Positions 34,884 through 44,709 are shown, numbered from the stretch's first letter. The stretch: DNA of 64,000 nucleotides from JBDTSW01 sp963797835 (GCA_963797835.1 CAWCRN010000022.1:91509-155508), one strand, 5' to 3'. Notes: generated by a model from the letters alone, not told the origin. Numbers and translations: made by a program.

Positions 34884-37451
34884 CTAGCCCGCGCCGTCGG
34901 CCTCAGGGCCGGCCGGCGCGGGCTTCGCGCCCTCCGCGGCCTGCTCGGCGACCAACTCTGCCTCCTCGGCGACGTCCGCGCCGCCGTCGGACTCGACGAC
35001 GAGGGCCACCGCCGAGACGCGGTCGTCCTCGTCCTTCAGCTTCATCACCCGCACGCCCTGCGTCGCGCGGCCCATCTGCGAGATGCCGCCGGCCTGGGTG
35101 CGCTGGACCATCCCCTTCTCGGAGATGAACAGCAGGTCCTGGTGCTCGCGGACGATCAGCGCGCCGGCCAGGCCGCCCTTCTTCTCGGTCAGCTTGATCG
35201 TGAGGACCCCCTTCGTCCCCCGGCCCTTGACCGGGTACTCCGAGACCTGGGTGCGCTTGCCGTAGCCGTTCTCGGTGACTACGAAGAGCTCCGAGTCGTC
35301 GCGGGCGACGTCCATCGCCAGCACCCGGTTCGCGGCGCCGTTGATCTTGCCCGCGACGTTCATCCCCTTGACGCCGGAGGTGTCGCGGCCCATCGAGCGG
35401 ACCTTCTTCTCGGAGAAGCGGGACGCGTGCCCCGACTTCGAGATCAGGAGCAGATCGTCGTCGCCGGTCGTGAGCCGGACCTGGACCAACTCGTCGCCGT
35501 CGCGGACCTTGATCGCGATGATCCCGTCGGCGCGGATCGGCGTGTTGTAGGAGGTGAACTCCGTCTTCTTCACCTGTCCCTTGGCGGTGGCGAAGGCGAG
35601 GAACTTCGCCTCCTGGAAGTCGCGCGTGGGGATCACCGCCATCACCTTCTCGCCGTCGCGCAGCGGCAGGACGTTGACGAGCGCCCGCCCCTTCGACGTC
35701 CGCGAGCCCTCGGGCAGCTCGTAGACCTTGAGCCGGTAGACCTTGCCGCGGTTGGTGAAGAACAGCAGCCAGTCGTGCGTGGAGCAGATGTGGAGGTGCT
35801 CGATGTAGTCGTCCTCCTTCAGGTCCATCCCCATCACGCCGACGCCGCCCCGGCGCTGCTGGCGGTAGGTCGCCACCGGCAGGCGCTTGACGTAGCCGGA
35901 GTGGGTGATCGAGATCACCATCTGCTGGTCGGCGATCATGTCCTCGACGTTCATGTCGCCCTCGAAGTGGGTGATCTCGGTGCGCCGCTCGTCGCCGTAG
36001 CGCTCCTCGATCTCGCTCAGCTCCTCGACGACGATCGTGTCGACCCGGGCCGGGTCGCCCAGGATCGCCCGCAGCTCGGCGATCCGCTCCACCAGCTCGG
36101 CGTGCTCGGCGCGGACCTTGTCGGACTCGAGCGCCGTCAGGCGTGACAGGCGCATGTCGAGGATCGCCTGCGCCTGCTCCTCCGACAGCGAGAACTTCTC
36201 CATCAGCCCCGCGCGCGCCTCGTCGGAGTCGGCCGAGCCGCGGATCAACTCGATGACCGCGTCGAGGTTGTCGAGCGCGATCAGCAGACCCTCGAGGATG
36301 TGCGCCCGGGCCTCGGCCTTGCGCAGCTCGAACTGGGTGCGGCGGGTGACGACCTCGCGCTGGTGGCCGACGTAGTGGCGGATCAACTCCTTCAGCGAAA
36401 GCGTCTTCGGCACCCCGTCGACCAGGGCCACCATGTTCACCCCGAACGTCGTCTGCATCTGGGTGTGCTTGTAGAGCTGGTTCAGGACCACGGCCGAGGG
36501 GTCACCGCCGCGCTTCAGCTCGATCACGAGGCGCATCCCGGAGCGATCCGACTCGTCGCGCAGGTCGGAGATCCCGTTGATCTTCTTCTCGCGGACGAGG
36601 TCGGCGATCTTCGTGATCAGGCCGCCGTCGCCGCCCTTCTTGACCATGAACGGCAGCTCGGTGACGATGATCGACTCCTTGCCGCCCTTCATCGGCTCGA
36701 AGTGCGCCCGCGCCCGGACCTTCACCGAGGCCCGACCCGACGCGTACGCGTCGCGGATGCCCTCCGCGCTCATCATCCCGCCGCCGGGGAAGTCGGGGCC
36801 CTTGACGTGCTCCATAAGCCCGGCGAGGTCGATCTCGGGATTCTCGATGTAAGCCTTGACCGCGCCGATCACCTCGCCCAGGTTGTGCGGCGGGATGTTC
36901 GTCGCCATCCCGACGGCGATGCCGGTCGCGCCGTTTGCCAGGAGGTTCGGGAACCGGGACGGCAGGACCAGGGGCTCCTGCTGCGACTCGTCGTAGTTGG
37001 GACCGAAGTCGACGGTGTCGGACTCGATCTCGCGCAGCATCTCCGTCGCGAGCCGGGCCAGGCGGGCCTCGGTGTAGCGCATCGCGGCCGGCGGATCGTC
37101 GTCGATCGAGCCGAAGTTGCCCTGGCCGTCGACGAGCGGGTAGCGCAGCGAGAAGTCCTGCGCCATCCGGGCCAGCGTGTCGTAGATGGCCGAGTCGCCG
37201 TGGGGGTGGTACTTGGCCATCACCTCGCCGACCACGAACGCCGACTTGCGGTACGGCCGGTTGGGCTGGAGCGCCAGGTCGTGCATCGCGAAGAGCACGC
37301 GGCGGTGCACCGGCTTGAGGCCGTCGCGCGCGTCGGGCAGGGCCCGGCCCACGATCACGCTCATCGCGTAGTCGAGGTAGGAGGAGCGCATCTCCTGGGT
37401 GAGCTCGCGCTCCTCGATGTTGCCCGTCAGGGCCGCGAGTGAGCCCTCCAT
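34884..37451 (-). CDS. gyrA: DNA gyrase subunit A
   Basis: The intact 855-residue protein carries the winged-helix/tower core with YLDYAMSVIVGRALPDARDG, the quinolone-region YHPHGDSAIYDTLARMAQ, the catalytic Tyr in AAMRYTEARLA (about 130) and the GyrA box QRRGGVG in the C-terminal domain (about 535), followed by the beta-pinwheel repeats. The tail is Glu/Ala-rich. With GyrB it introduces negative supercoils. It follows gyrB by 27 bp on the minus strand, in the standard actinobacterial origin order. The GyrA box marks it as gyrase, not topoisomerase IV. Confidence 0.98.
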   Translation of the reverse strand: MEGSLAALTGNIEERELTQEMRSSYLDYAMSVIVGRALPDARDGLKPVHRRVLFAMHDLALQPNRPYRKSAFVVGEVMAKYHPHGDSAIYDTLARMAQDFSLRYPLVDGQGNFGSIDDDPPAAMRYTEARLARLATEMLREIESDTVDFGPNYDESQQEPLVLPSRFPNLLANGATGIAVGMATNIPPHNLGEVIGAVKAYIENPEIDLAGLMEHVKGPDFPGGGMMSAEGIRDAYASGRASVKVRARAHFEPMKGGKESIIVTELPFMVKKGGDGGLITKIADLVREKKINGISDLRDESDRSGMRLVIELKRGGDPSAVVLNQLYKHTQMQTTFGVNMVALVDGVPKTLSLKELIRHYVGHQREVVTRRTQFELRKAEARAHILEGLLIALDNLDAVIELIRGSADSDEARAGLMEKFSLSEEQAQAILDMRLSRLTALESDKVRAEHAELVERIAELRAILGDPARVDTIVVEELSEIEERYGDERRTEITHFEGDMNVEDMIADQQMVISITHSGYVKRLPVATYRQQRRGGVGVMGMDLKEDDYIEHLHICSTHDWLLFFTNRGKVYRLKVYELPEGSRTSKGRALVNVLPLRDGEKVMAVIPTRDFQEAKFLAFATAKGQVKKTEFTSYNTPIRADGIIAIKVRDGDELVQVRLTTGDDDLLLISKSGHASRFSEKKVRSMGRDTSGVKGMNVAGKINGAANRVLAMDVARDDSELFVVTENGYGKRTQVSEYPVKGRGTKGVLTIKLTEKKGGLAGALIVREHQDLLFISEKGMVQRTQAGGISQMGRATQGVRVMKLKDEDDRVSAVALVVESDGGADVAEEAELVAEQAAEGAKPAPAGPEADGAG

Positions 37452-37478
37452 CAGCCCGCTCCTCCGCCGGTGAGGTCC

Positions 37479-39986
37479 CTACACATCGAGGAACCTCACC
37501 TCCTTCGCGTGGCGCTCGATGAAGACCTTCCGCGGCTCCACCTTGTCGCCCATCAGGTCGGCGAACACGCGCTCGGCGAGGGCGGCGTCTTCGATCGTGA
37601 CCCGGTCGAGGGTGCGGCTCTCCGGATCCATGGTGGTCTCACGAAGCTGCTCGGGGTTCATCTCGCCGAGGCCCTTGAAGCGCGAGATCGTGACTCCGTG
37701 CCGCGCCAGCTCGAGGACGCAACGGCGGAGCTCGGCGAACGAGTCCGCCGCCCTCGACCGCTCCCCGAGCGCGATCGCGAACGGCGGCCGCCCGACCTGC
37801 TTCAGGAGGTCGGCGTGAACCTCCACGAGCTTGCGGTAGTCCTGGGAGGTGAACAGTGCGCTGGGCAACCGGTGCGTGCGGGCGAGCCCGTCGCGGCGGG
37901 CGACGGCCTTCACCTCGAGCTCGTCCTCCGAGGAGGAGACGAGCTCGGTCTCGAACGGCTCCTCCGTCGGGTCGTCGGCCTCGATCAGCTTCTTGACGCC
38001 GGCGATCGTCGCTGCGCCCGCGTCCAGGATCTGCGACTCGGAGAGGAAGCGAACGGCCTCGTGGCCGAAGCCGGCCTGGAGCGCGTCGGCCCACCCTTCG
38101 TACTCGTTCAGCTTGCGGTTGAAGCGCTGCCAGCGAGCCTCGGTGAGCTTGACCGTCTTGCCCGCTGCGTCGGCGAGCTCGAAGTCCTCGATCTTGTCCC
38201 TCAGGAGCATTGCCTCCAGCTGGGACTCCTTCTCGATGTACGTCTGCTGCTTGCCGTTCTTGATGCCGTACAGAGGCGGCTTCGCGATGAACACGTAGCC
38301 GGCCTCGATCAGCTGGCGCATGTGCCTGAAGAGGAAGGTCAGCGCCAGGGTGCGGATATGGGCGCCGTCGACGTCGGCGTCCGTCGCGAGGATGACCTTG
38401 TGGTAGCGGGCGTCCTCGAGGTTGAACTCGTCGTCGCCCACACCGGTGCCGATCGCGGTGATCAGCGCCTGGATCTCGGTGTTCTGGAGAACCTTGTCGA
38501 TCCGGCTCTTCTCGACGTTGATGATCTTGCCCCGCAGCGGCAGCACCGCCTGGGTGTTGCGGTCACGCGCCTGCTTCGCGGAGCCGCCCGCCGAGTCGCC
38601 CTCGACGATGAACAGCTCCGCCAGCGCCGGGTCGCGGACGGTGCAGTCGGCGAGCTTGCCGGGCAGGGTCGAGTTCTCGAGCGCCGACTTGCGCCGCGTG
38701 AGGTCGCGGGCCTTGCGCGCCGCCTGGCGGGCACGGGCTGCGTCGACGGTCTTGGAGACGATCCGCCGCGCCTCGGTGGGGTTCTCCTCGAAGAACTCGC
38801 CGAGCTTGCGGTTCACGGCCTCCTTCACCAGGCCCTCGACCGGCGGGTTGCCCAGCTTCGCCTTGGTCTGCCCCTCGAACTGCGGTTCGGCGAGCTTCAC
38901 CGAGATCACCGCGGTGAGGCCCTCGCGGCAGTCGTCGCCGGTGAGGTTCTCGTCCTTCTCCTTCAAGAGGCCCTTGTCGCGGGCGTAGGCGTTCAGCGTT
39001 CGGGTCAGCGCCGAGCGGAAGCCGGACAGGTGCGAGCCGCCCTCGTGGGTGTTGATGTTGTTCGCGAACGTGAAGACCGACTCCTGGTAGGAGGAGTTCC
39101 ACTGCATCGCCACCTCGACCTGGCCGTCCTCGGTCTCGTTCTCGAAGAACACGGTCTTGCGGTGGATCGTGTCCTTGTTCTCGTTCAGGAAGGCGACGAA
39201 GTCGACGATCCCGCCCTTGTAGTGGAAGCTGTCGCGCTGGCCGCCGCCGCGCTCGTCGACCAGCTCGATCTTGAGGCCGCGGGTGAGGAACGCCGTCTCG
39301 CGCATGCGCTCCGAGAGCGTCTGGTAGTCGAACTCGATCGTCTCGAAGACCTCGGCGTCGGGCAGGAAGGTGATCGTGGTGCCGGTGCCCTTCGCCTTCG
39401 CGCCCTTCGTCAGCTCGCCCTCGGGCTCGCCGCGGGCGAAGTCCTCGGTCCACGTGTACCCGTCGCGGCGCACCTCGAGGTGGAGGCGCTCGGAGAGCGC
39501 GTTCACGACCGAGACGCCCACGCCGTGGAGGCCGCCGGAAACCTTGTAGCCCCCGCCGTCGCCGAACTTGCCGCCGGCGTGCAGCGTGGTCAGGACGACC
39601 TCGGCGGCCGGGCGCTTCTCCTCGGAATGCTCGTCGACCGGGATGCCGCGCCCGTCGTCGACGACCGTGACGCTGTTGTCGGGGTGGATCGTGATCGTGA
39701 TCTCGTCGCAGTGGCCGGCCAGCGCCTCGTCCACCGAGTTGTCGACGACCTCGTAGACCAGGTGATGGAGGCCGCGGGGACCGGTCGACCCGATGTACAT
39801 GCCCGGGCGCTTTCGCACCGGGTCGAGGCCGCGAAGGACGGTGATCTCCTTCGAGCCGTAGTCGCCGCCGCCGTTGGGCGGTGCCTTGGTGGCCTTGCGG
39901 GACTTCTTCGTGGCGGCCGCCTTGGCCGCGCTCTGCTTCTTCTCGGACTCCGCCCGCTCGTCGGCGGCGCTCGTGCCTTCTGCCAC
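37479..39986 (-). CDS. gyrB: DNA gyrase subunit B
   Basis: The start is GTG 39986, five nt after GAGAGG, giving 835 residues; the frame is open upstream but that part is not conserved. The N-terminal 60 residues are Lys/Ala-rich and non-conserved. Then come the GHKL ATPase (KRPGMYIGSTGPRGLHHLVY, VVDDGRGIPVD, GGLHGVGVSVVNALS), the transducer, the TOPRIM domain (LFIVEGDSAGGSAKQ, LPLRGKIINVEK, ILATDADVDGAHIRTL) and the C-terminal RFKGLGEMNPEQL. A Glu-rich insert of about 150 residues within TOPRIM/C-terminal part (FELADAAGK to ARRDGLART) is long, as in some proteobacterial and actinobacterial GyrB. Confidence 0.98.
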   Translation of the reverse strand: MAEGTSAADERAESEKKQSAAKAAATKKSRKATKAPPNGGGDYGSKEITVLRGLDPVRKRPGMYIGSTGPRGLHHLVYEVVDNSVDEALAGHCDEITITIHPDNSVTVVDDGRGIPVDEHSEEKRPAAEVVLTTLHAGGKFGDGGGYKVSGGLHGVGVSVVNALSERLHLEVRRDGYTWTEDFARGEPEGELTKGAKAKGTGTTITFLPDAEVFETIEFDYQTLSERMRETAFLTRGLKIELVDERGGGQRDSFHYKGGIVDFVAFLNENKDTIHRKTVFFENETEDGQVEVAMQWNSSYQESVFTFANNINTHEGGSHLSGFRSALTRTLNAYARDKGLLKEKDENLTGDDCREGLTAVISVKLAEPQFEGQTKAKLGNPPVEGLVKEAVNRKLGEFFEENPTEARRIVSKTVDAARARQAARKARDLTRRKSALENSTLPGKLADCTVRDPALAELFIVEGDSAGGSAKQARDRNTQAVLPLRGKIINVEKSRIDKVLQNTEIQALITAIGTGVGDDEFNLEDARYHKVILATDADVDGAHIRTLALTFLFRHMRQLIEAGYVFIAKPPLYGIKNGKQQTYIEKESQLEAMLLRDKIEDFELADAAGKTVKLTEARWQRFNRKLNEYEGWADALQAGFGHEAVRFLSESQILDAGAATIAGVKKLIEADDPTEEPFETELVSSSEDELEVKAVARRDGLARTHRLPSALFTSQDYRKLVEVHADLLKQVGRPPFAIALGERSRAADSFAELRRCVLELARHGVTISRFKGLGEMNPEQLRETTMDPESRTLDRVTIEDAALAERVFADLMGDKVEPRKVFIERHAKEVRFLDV

Positions 39987-40322
39987 TAAATCCTCTCGGT
40001 TTTCTACGTCATGGACCCGGTGAGGGGGCCCTTGGAGGCCCCGGCTGGAACCTGCCCACGGTCGATGGGGAAGCCCCGACCGGTCGGCCACGAGTGACCC
40101 CGGATCCAGACGGTGCGAGGCGTCCGTCCAAGTTCACATAAGGATAGCAGTCAGAGCCCCCGGAAAGCCGCCCGCTCTGCGCCAAAATCCCTGCAAATCA
40201 CGCATAAAAGTGTGACGGCCGAAGCCGCTGGGGGCCGAGATCGGCCGGTGTGCGGATCCGTCCGCTCATACGGGGGTCAATCCCGCACACCCGGGCGGGC
40301 GGCGTCGGCGGCCGCGGAGCGG
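39987..40322. promoter_or_regulatory. gyrB upstream region with probable -10 element
   Basis: No gene is seen in this 336-bp stretch. A minus-strand TATCCT (40146-40141) is the best -10 candidate, giving a leader of about 150 nt before gyrB. A relatively AT-rich patch (40185-40215) lies further upstream. No perfect DnaA box was found here. Confidence 0.4.
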
Positions 40323-40643
40323 TCAGCGCGGGTCGTGGCGGGCGGCGTCGGCGGTGAACCGAAGCCGCGCAACCGGGGCCCCGCCTGCCTCGGAAAGGGC
40401 GCCGTTCAGGCGCTCGAGGAGCTCCGGCCCGAGCAGATCCAGCTCCTGGGCCCAGGTGGCGCTGCGGCAGGCGACCGTCACCACGCCGCCGCGCTCGGAG
40501 ACGGGCTCGGCCTGGGCCGCGACCGCGGCTCCCGCCGCCTGGGCCCAGACGCCCTGGACTGCCGCCAGCGGGGTCGCGGGCGCCGCCTCCTCGCGCACGG
40601 CGCCGAGCGCGTCGCCGAGCCGGCGGGGACCGTGGCGGCTCAC
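40323..40643 (-). CDS. DUF721/DciA-like protein
   Basis: From the GTG at 40643 (SRHGPRRLGDALGAV) the product is 106 residues. The central part, AVQGVWAQAAGAAVAAQAEPV, and ACRSATWAQELDLLGPELLERLN are the DUF721 pattern. DUF721 proteins at this position between recF and gyrB are regarded as DciA, a loader of the replicative helicase in bacteria without DnaC/DnaI. The start overlaps the recF stop by 4 bp (GTGA). The gene order dnaA-dnaN-recF-DUF721-gyrB supports the call. Confidence 0.85.
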   Translation of the reverse strand: MSRHGPRRLGDALGAVREEAAPATPLAAVQGVWAQAAGAAVAAQAEPVSERGGVVTVACRSATWAQELDLLGPELLERLNGALSEAGGAPVARLRFTADAARHDPR

Positions 40644-41796
40644 GCGGCCTCCGGGTTCGCCTCGGCGTCGTCCTCGGCCCGGCCGCCCGCGTCGCCCGCC
40701 GCAGCGATCACCCGTCCCTCGCGCATGCCCAGCTCCTCGCGGGGGCACTCCGCCGGCAGCTGGCCCGGCTCGGTCGCCGTGATCAGCGCCTGGCCGCCGC
40801 CGGCGACGAGCCGATCGCACAGGTGGGTGCGCCGGTCCGGGTCGAGCTCGGAGGTGACGTCGTCGAGCAGCATCAGCGGCGGCGGGCGTCCCTCCTCGAT
40901 CAGGACCTCGCGCTCGGCGAACAGCAGCGCCAGGAGCGCGAGCCGCTGCTCGCCCTGCGAGCCGTAGCGGCGAAGGGCGCGGCCGTCGCGGCGGAGCGCC
41001 AGCTCGTCGAGGTGGGGGCCGTGCGTCGTGAAGCCGCGGTCGAGGTCCGCCTGCCGGCGCTCGGCCAGCTCGCCCGCGAGCTCCTCGGCGCTCGAGGCCT
41101 CGCTTCGGGGCCGGTAGGCGAGCGCGCACTCGCCGGCCAGGCCCAGCTCACCGGCGGCCGATGCGAACGGCGGCGCCAGCTCCTCGGCGGCGGCGGCGCG
41201 GATCTCCATCAGCTCGGCGCCGGCGCCGGATAGCTCCGCATCCCAGGCATCCAGCGAGCCCTCCGCGGCCGACCCGCCGCGGACCCGCCCGAGCAGCGCG
41301 TTCCGTTGCGCGAGCGCCCGGCCGTAGCGCCGCCTCGCCTCCGCCCGCGCCGGCCACAGCGCCGCGCAGAAGCGGTCGAGATGGGCGCGGCGGGCGGCGG
41401 GCGGGCCCTTGACGAGCACGAGCCGGTCCGGCATGAACACCGAGAGGGCGGGGCGGAGCTCGGCGTCCGCGGCGACGTCCACCGTCCGGCCATCGACCTG
41501 ATGGCGCCGCTCGCCGCGCGCGCTCGATGGCGCACCGGAAGGTGCGGTGACCGCCTGGCAGGGTCCTCGTCCCAGACCTCAACCTCAACTCGGGCCAGAG
41601 GCTCGCCGAAGGCGATCGCCTCGCGGTCGGCCTTCGTCCGCGGCGAGCGCCCGGCCAGTCCCAGGTAGAGCGCCTCGAGGAGGTTCGTCTTGCCGGCCGC
41701 GTTCGCGCCCCAGACCAGCGTGAGGCCGTCGCTGAGCGCGACGTCGGCGGGCGTCAGGTTGCGAAAGCCGAGCGTGCTGACGCGCCGGGCGCGCAT
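40640..41796 (-). CDS. recF: DNA repair protein RecF (two frame breaks)
   Basis: The ABC-type SMC-like ATPase of about 385 residues begins VSTLGFRNLTPADVALSDG and has Walker A LVWGANAAGKTNLLEAL, the signature region YGSQGEQRLALLALLFAE and Walker B PPLMLLDDVTSELDPDRR. It binds gapped DNA and helps load RecA. The frame changes twice, near 41557 and 41518. The short stretch between (GGHRTFRCAIERA) and what follows (GERRHQVDGRTVDVAAD) are both RecF-like, so one base appears to be inserted at each place. Its stop overlaps the DciA-like gene. Confidence 0.93.
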
Positions 41797-41811
41797 CGGC
41801 GCCGCACCACC

Positions 41812-42928
41812 TCAGACGTTCAGCCGGATCGGCATCACGAGGTAGGAGTAGTCCTCCGCAGCCGACCGGGCGCAAGCAGGCCGGGGCGAAGCGGCGAGGA
41901 GACCTGGAGCGAGATCTCGTCGCCCTCGACGCTGTCCACGCCCTCCACGAAGAACTGCGGGTTGAAGGCGATCTCCATCGGCTCGCCGGAGTAGGGGGCG
42001 GGCATGCCCTCGCTGGCGTCGCCGATGTCCGGCGTCTCCGCGGCGACGGTCAGCTCGCCCTCCGCCAGCGCCAGGCGAAGCGGCGCGTTTCGCTGGGCGA
42101 GCTGGCTCACGCGGCGGCTCACCTCCAGGAGCTCCTCGCGCGGGAGCCGGACGTCGTGCTCGAACGACTCCGGGATGAGCTGGCGCCAGCTCGGGAACTG
42201 ACCGTCGATCAGGCGGGAGCGAGAGGACGACGCTGCCGGCGCGGAAGATCGCCTGGTTCCGCGGCATCGCGATCTCCACCTCGTCGACCCCCTCGGCCGT
42301 GATCACGCGAGCCAGCTCGCGCAGCGCCCGGGCCGGGACGTTCGCCTCGATCGGCTCTCCCAGCGCGGCGCCCTCGAGCTCGGTGTGCTTGACCGAGAGC
42401 CGGTAGGAGTCGGTGGCCACCATCGTCAGCGTCGAGCCCTCGGCCTGGACCAGGACCCCGGTGAGGATCGGGCGCACCTCGTCGCGCGACGCGGCACGCG
42501 CGACGCGCTCGATCGTCTCGGCCAGCGGGGCCGCCGGCAGCTTCGCCGCGCTCGCCCTCAGCCTCGGGCAGGCGCGGGAAGTCCTCGGCCGCGAGCGTGC
42601 GGAGGTGAAAGCGGGCGCTGCCGGCGGTGATCTCCACGTCGCGCTGCTCGGGGCGGAGGGCCAGCGTCGCCTCGCCCTCGGGCAGGCTGCGCACGACGTC
42701 CACGAGGAGCCGGCCGGGCAGGAGCACCGTGCCGTCGCCCTCGACCTTAACGTCGTCCAGGGTCTGGGTGATGCCCAGCTCCATGTCGGTGGCGCGAACC
42801 GTCACGGCGCCGCCGGCCGTCTCGAGGTGGATGCCGCTGAGCGAAGGGAGGGTGCTGCGGCTCGAGACGGCGCGCCCGGCAAGCTGGAGCGCGTCGAACA
42901 GGGATTCACGTGAGATCGAGATCTTCAT
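41812..42928 (-). CDS. dnaN: DNA polymerase III beta clamp (three frame breaks)
   Basis: The clamp of about 370 residues starts MKISISRESLFDALQLAG and includes RSTLPSLSGIHLE, MELGITQTLDD, TMVATDSYRLSV and the C-terminal EDYSYLVMPIRLNV, where MPIRL is the partner-binding edge typical of DnaN. Three frame changes are needed, near 42545, 42225 and 41870. The protein sequence continues cleanly across each (SRLIDGQFPSWRQLIPES, SPLRPGLL). As a single-copy essential gene this is strong evidence that such breaks are sequence errors. It lies between dnaA and recF. Confidence 0.95.
42905..42913. other. degenerate parS-like palindrome in the dnaN 5' end
   Basis: TTCACGTGA keeps the core of the ParB site, but the flanks match only partly: 11 of 16 positions of the classical 16-mer. 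It lies near the origin, where parS sites cluster. No perfect parS was seen in the window. Confidence 0.3.
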
Positions 42929-42974
42929 CGTCGTGGACTCTTCATCTTCCTATCTGGATCAGATGTATCTGAGC

Positions 42975-42983
42975 TGTGGATAA
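42975..42983. other. perfect DnaA box in the dnaA-dnaN gap (oriC candidate)
   Basis: TGTGGATAA is the exact reverse complement of TTATCCACA. Weaker variants (TTGTCCGCA near 43099 and TGTGGACGG near 43124) lie just inside the dnaA 3' end. The gap of about 107 bp is short for an oriC, so this may be only part of the origin. Confidence 0.55.
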
Positions 42984-43035
42984 GGGGTGGAAACTAGTGG
43001 TAGCGCGCGGCGGAACGCGGTTCGGGGGCGGTGGA

Positions 43036-44433
43036 TCAGCCCGGTGGATCACCCGCCCGGCCGGGGAGGGAACCGTCGGGACCGAGGTCGGCGTCGCCGG
43101 TTGTCCGCAGGTTGGCACGGACCCTGTGGACGGCGTCGGCGGTCTCGGATCCCGGCTCGAGCCGACCCGAGACGGCGCGAATGGCGTGCATGACGGTGGA
43201 GTGGTCGCGGTCGAACTCGCGGGCGATCTGGGCGAGCGAGAGGTCCGTCAGCTCGCGGGTGAGGTACATGGCGAGCTGACGGGCGCGGGCGACGCGCGGG
43301 CGTGCGCCGGGCGGAGAGGAGCTCCTCGCGGGGGACCTCGAGCACCGAGGCGACCGCGTCCTGGATCGCCGCGACCGTGGGCGTCGCGGCTCCGCCGGCG
43401 GGCAACGCCTCCGGCGGCTGCGAAGCGCCCGGTTCACGAGCGGGGTCGTGATCGGCTCGGAGAGGACCGACGACATCGCGACCACCCGCGTCATCGCCCC
43501 CTCCAGAAGGCGCACGTTGGCGGGCACCCGCCCGGCGATCGCCTCGAGCGCCATCGGGTCGGGAAGGTCGGGGGCGGAGCGCGCCGCCATCCGCCACAGC
43601 AGCGCGATCCGGGTCCGCAGGTCCGGGGGGTCGAGCTCGACGGTGAGGCCCCACTGGAAGCGGTCGCGCAGGCGCTCCGCGAGCTGAGCCAGGGCCGCGG
43701 GCGGGCGATCGCCGCACAGCACGATCTGCTTGCCGGCCGTGTGCAGGGCGTTGAAGGTGTGGACGAACTCCTCCTCGGTGCGGGCCTTGCCCTCGAGCAC
43801 CTGGACGTCGTCGATGAGGAGCGCGTCGAGCTCGCGGTAGCGCTGCTTGAAGCGCTGTGGCCCGTCGGTTCGGAGCGCCCCGACGAACTCGCTGGTGAAC
43901 CGCTCCGCGGTGGTCTGGTGGACGCTCAGCTGTGGGTGGTTTCGCGCCATGTACTCGGCGATCGCGCCCAGCAGGTGCGTCTTGCCCAGCCCGGGCGGGC
44001 CATGGAGGAAGAGGGGGTTGTACGCCTCCCCCGGCAGCTCGGCCACGGCCAGCGCCGCCGCGTGGGCGAGGCGGTTGCCGGGCCCGATCACGAACCGCTC
44101 GAAGGTGTGGGCGGGGTCGATCGGGGTCGCCACCGGGTCGCCCGGGACGGGGGCCCGGGCCCCGGCACCGCGCGGAGGCTCCGCGAACGAGACGCCGTCG
44201 AGGTCGGGAGCGCGGGCGACGACCGCCGCGGCGATCCGGTCGGAGTAGCGCCGCTCGGCCCAGCGGCGAACCGCCGCCGGCGCCGTCAGCACCAGCGAGG
44301 ACTCGTGGATCGCGACGGCGGCGATCGGCTCCATCCACAACTGGAACGTGGTGGGCGGAAGCGACGCCCTGAGGTCCTCCCTCGCCGCCGCCCAGATCGC
44401 GCTCGCGTCGTCTGGAGGAACCTGCCCGGCCAT
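43036..44433 (-). CDS. dnaA: chromosomal replication initiator DnaA (two compensating frame breaks)
   Basis: The 465-residue DnaA has domain I (AIWAAAREDLRASLPPTTF, FQLWMEPI), the AAA+ domain with Walker A LFLHGPPGLGKTHLLGAIA, Walker B ALLIDDVQVLEGK and sensor residues, and the domain IV signature FDRDHSTVMHAIRAV that binds DnaA boxes. Between about 43420 and 43300 the listed frame reads Arg/Ser-rich nonsense, while another frame reads PAGGAATPTVAAIQDAVAS and VLEVPREELLSARRT, the normal link to domain IV. Two indels therefore cancel out. A TATAGT box lies 8 nt upstream of the ATG. The C-terminal tail after domain IV is longer than usual. Confidence 0.95.
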   Translation of the reverse strand: MAGQVPPDDASAIWAAAREDLRASLPPTTFQLWMEPIAAVAIHESSLVLTAPAAVRRWAERRYSDRIAAAVVARAPDLDGVSFAEPPRGAGARAPVPGDPVATPIDPAHTFERFVIGPGNRLAHAAALAVAELPGEAYNPLFLHGPPGLGKTHLLGAIAEYMARNHPQLSVHQTTAERFTSEFVGALRTDGPQRFKQRYRELDALLIDDVQVLEGKARTEEEFVHTFNALHTAGKQIVLCGDRPPAALAQLAERLRDRFQWGLTVELDPPDLRTRIALLWRMAARSAPDLPDPMALEAIAGRVPANVRLLEGAMTRVVAMSSVLSEPITTPLVNRALRSRRRRCPPAEPRRPRSRRSRTRSPRCSRSPARSSSPPGARPRVARARQLAMYLTRELTDLSLAQIAREFDRDHSTVMHAIRAVSGRLEPGSETADAVHRVRANLRTTGDADLGPDGSLPGRAGDPPG

Positions 44434-44441
44434 CTCCGGCG

Positions 44442-44519
44442 ACTATAGGTTCGCCCGCCGCGGCCGCCGAAGGCACTCGCCGCATTTCGCGCGAAAAGAA
44501 AAGGCGGCGTCCCTATACT
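44442..44519. promoter_or_regulatory. divergent promoters of dnaA and rpmH
   Basis: The minus-strand TATAGT (44447-44442) is 8 nt before the dnaA start. The plus-strand TATACT (44514-44519) is a near-consensus -10 and gives rpmH a leader of about 50 nt. An AT-richer patch (GCGAAAAGAAAAGG, about 44491-44504) lies between. No DnaA box was found in this gap. Confidence 0.55.
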
Positions 44520-44572
44520 GCCGACGCCCGCCGCCAGCAGCGTCAAAACCCCAGCCTCGCGGAGCCCTCACC

Positions 44573-44707
44573 TTGAAGCGGACCTACCAGCCGAAGAAGC
44601 GCAAGCGCGCCAAGACGCACGGCTTTCGTGCCCGCATGCGCACGCGCAGCGGTCGCCAGGTCCTCAAGCGCCGCCGGCGCAAGGGCCGCAAGAGGCTGAC
44701 CCCCTAG
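44573..44707 (+). CDS. rpmH: 50S ribosomal protein L34
   Basis: The 44-residue basic protein KRTYQPKKRKRAKTHGF, RARMRTRSGRQVLKRRRRKG is L34 at its normal length. It starts with TTG, eight nt after GGAG, which is the only start that fits the conserved N-terminus. A TATACT promoter element is about 50 nt upstream. It is the first gene of the rpmH-rnpA-yidD-yidC-jag-rsmG cluster, diverging from dnaA. Confidence 0.97.
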   Translation: MKRTYQPKKRKRAKTHGFRARMRTRSGRQVLKRRRRKGRKRLTP

Positions 44708-44709
44708 GT

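Noticed and set aside
35142..39989. Very long plus-strand frames opposite gyrA and gyrB (up to 839 codons)
   Set aside because: They mirror the gyrase codon pattern and encode Leu/Asp/Val/Arg-rich text without any domain.
40000..40091. Longer GyrB start upstream of 39986
   Set aside because: The extra residues are not conserved, and the GTG at 39986 has a good Shine-Dalgarno.
42976..44448. 490-codon plus-strand frame opposite dnaA
   Set aside because: It is an antisense shadow; the minus strand encodes DnaA with all its motifs.
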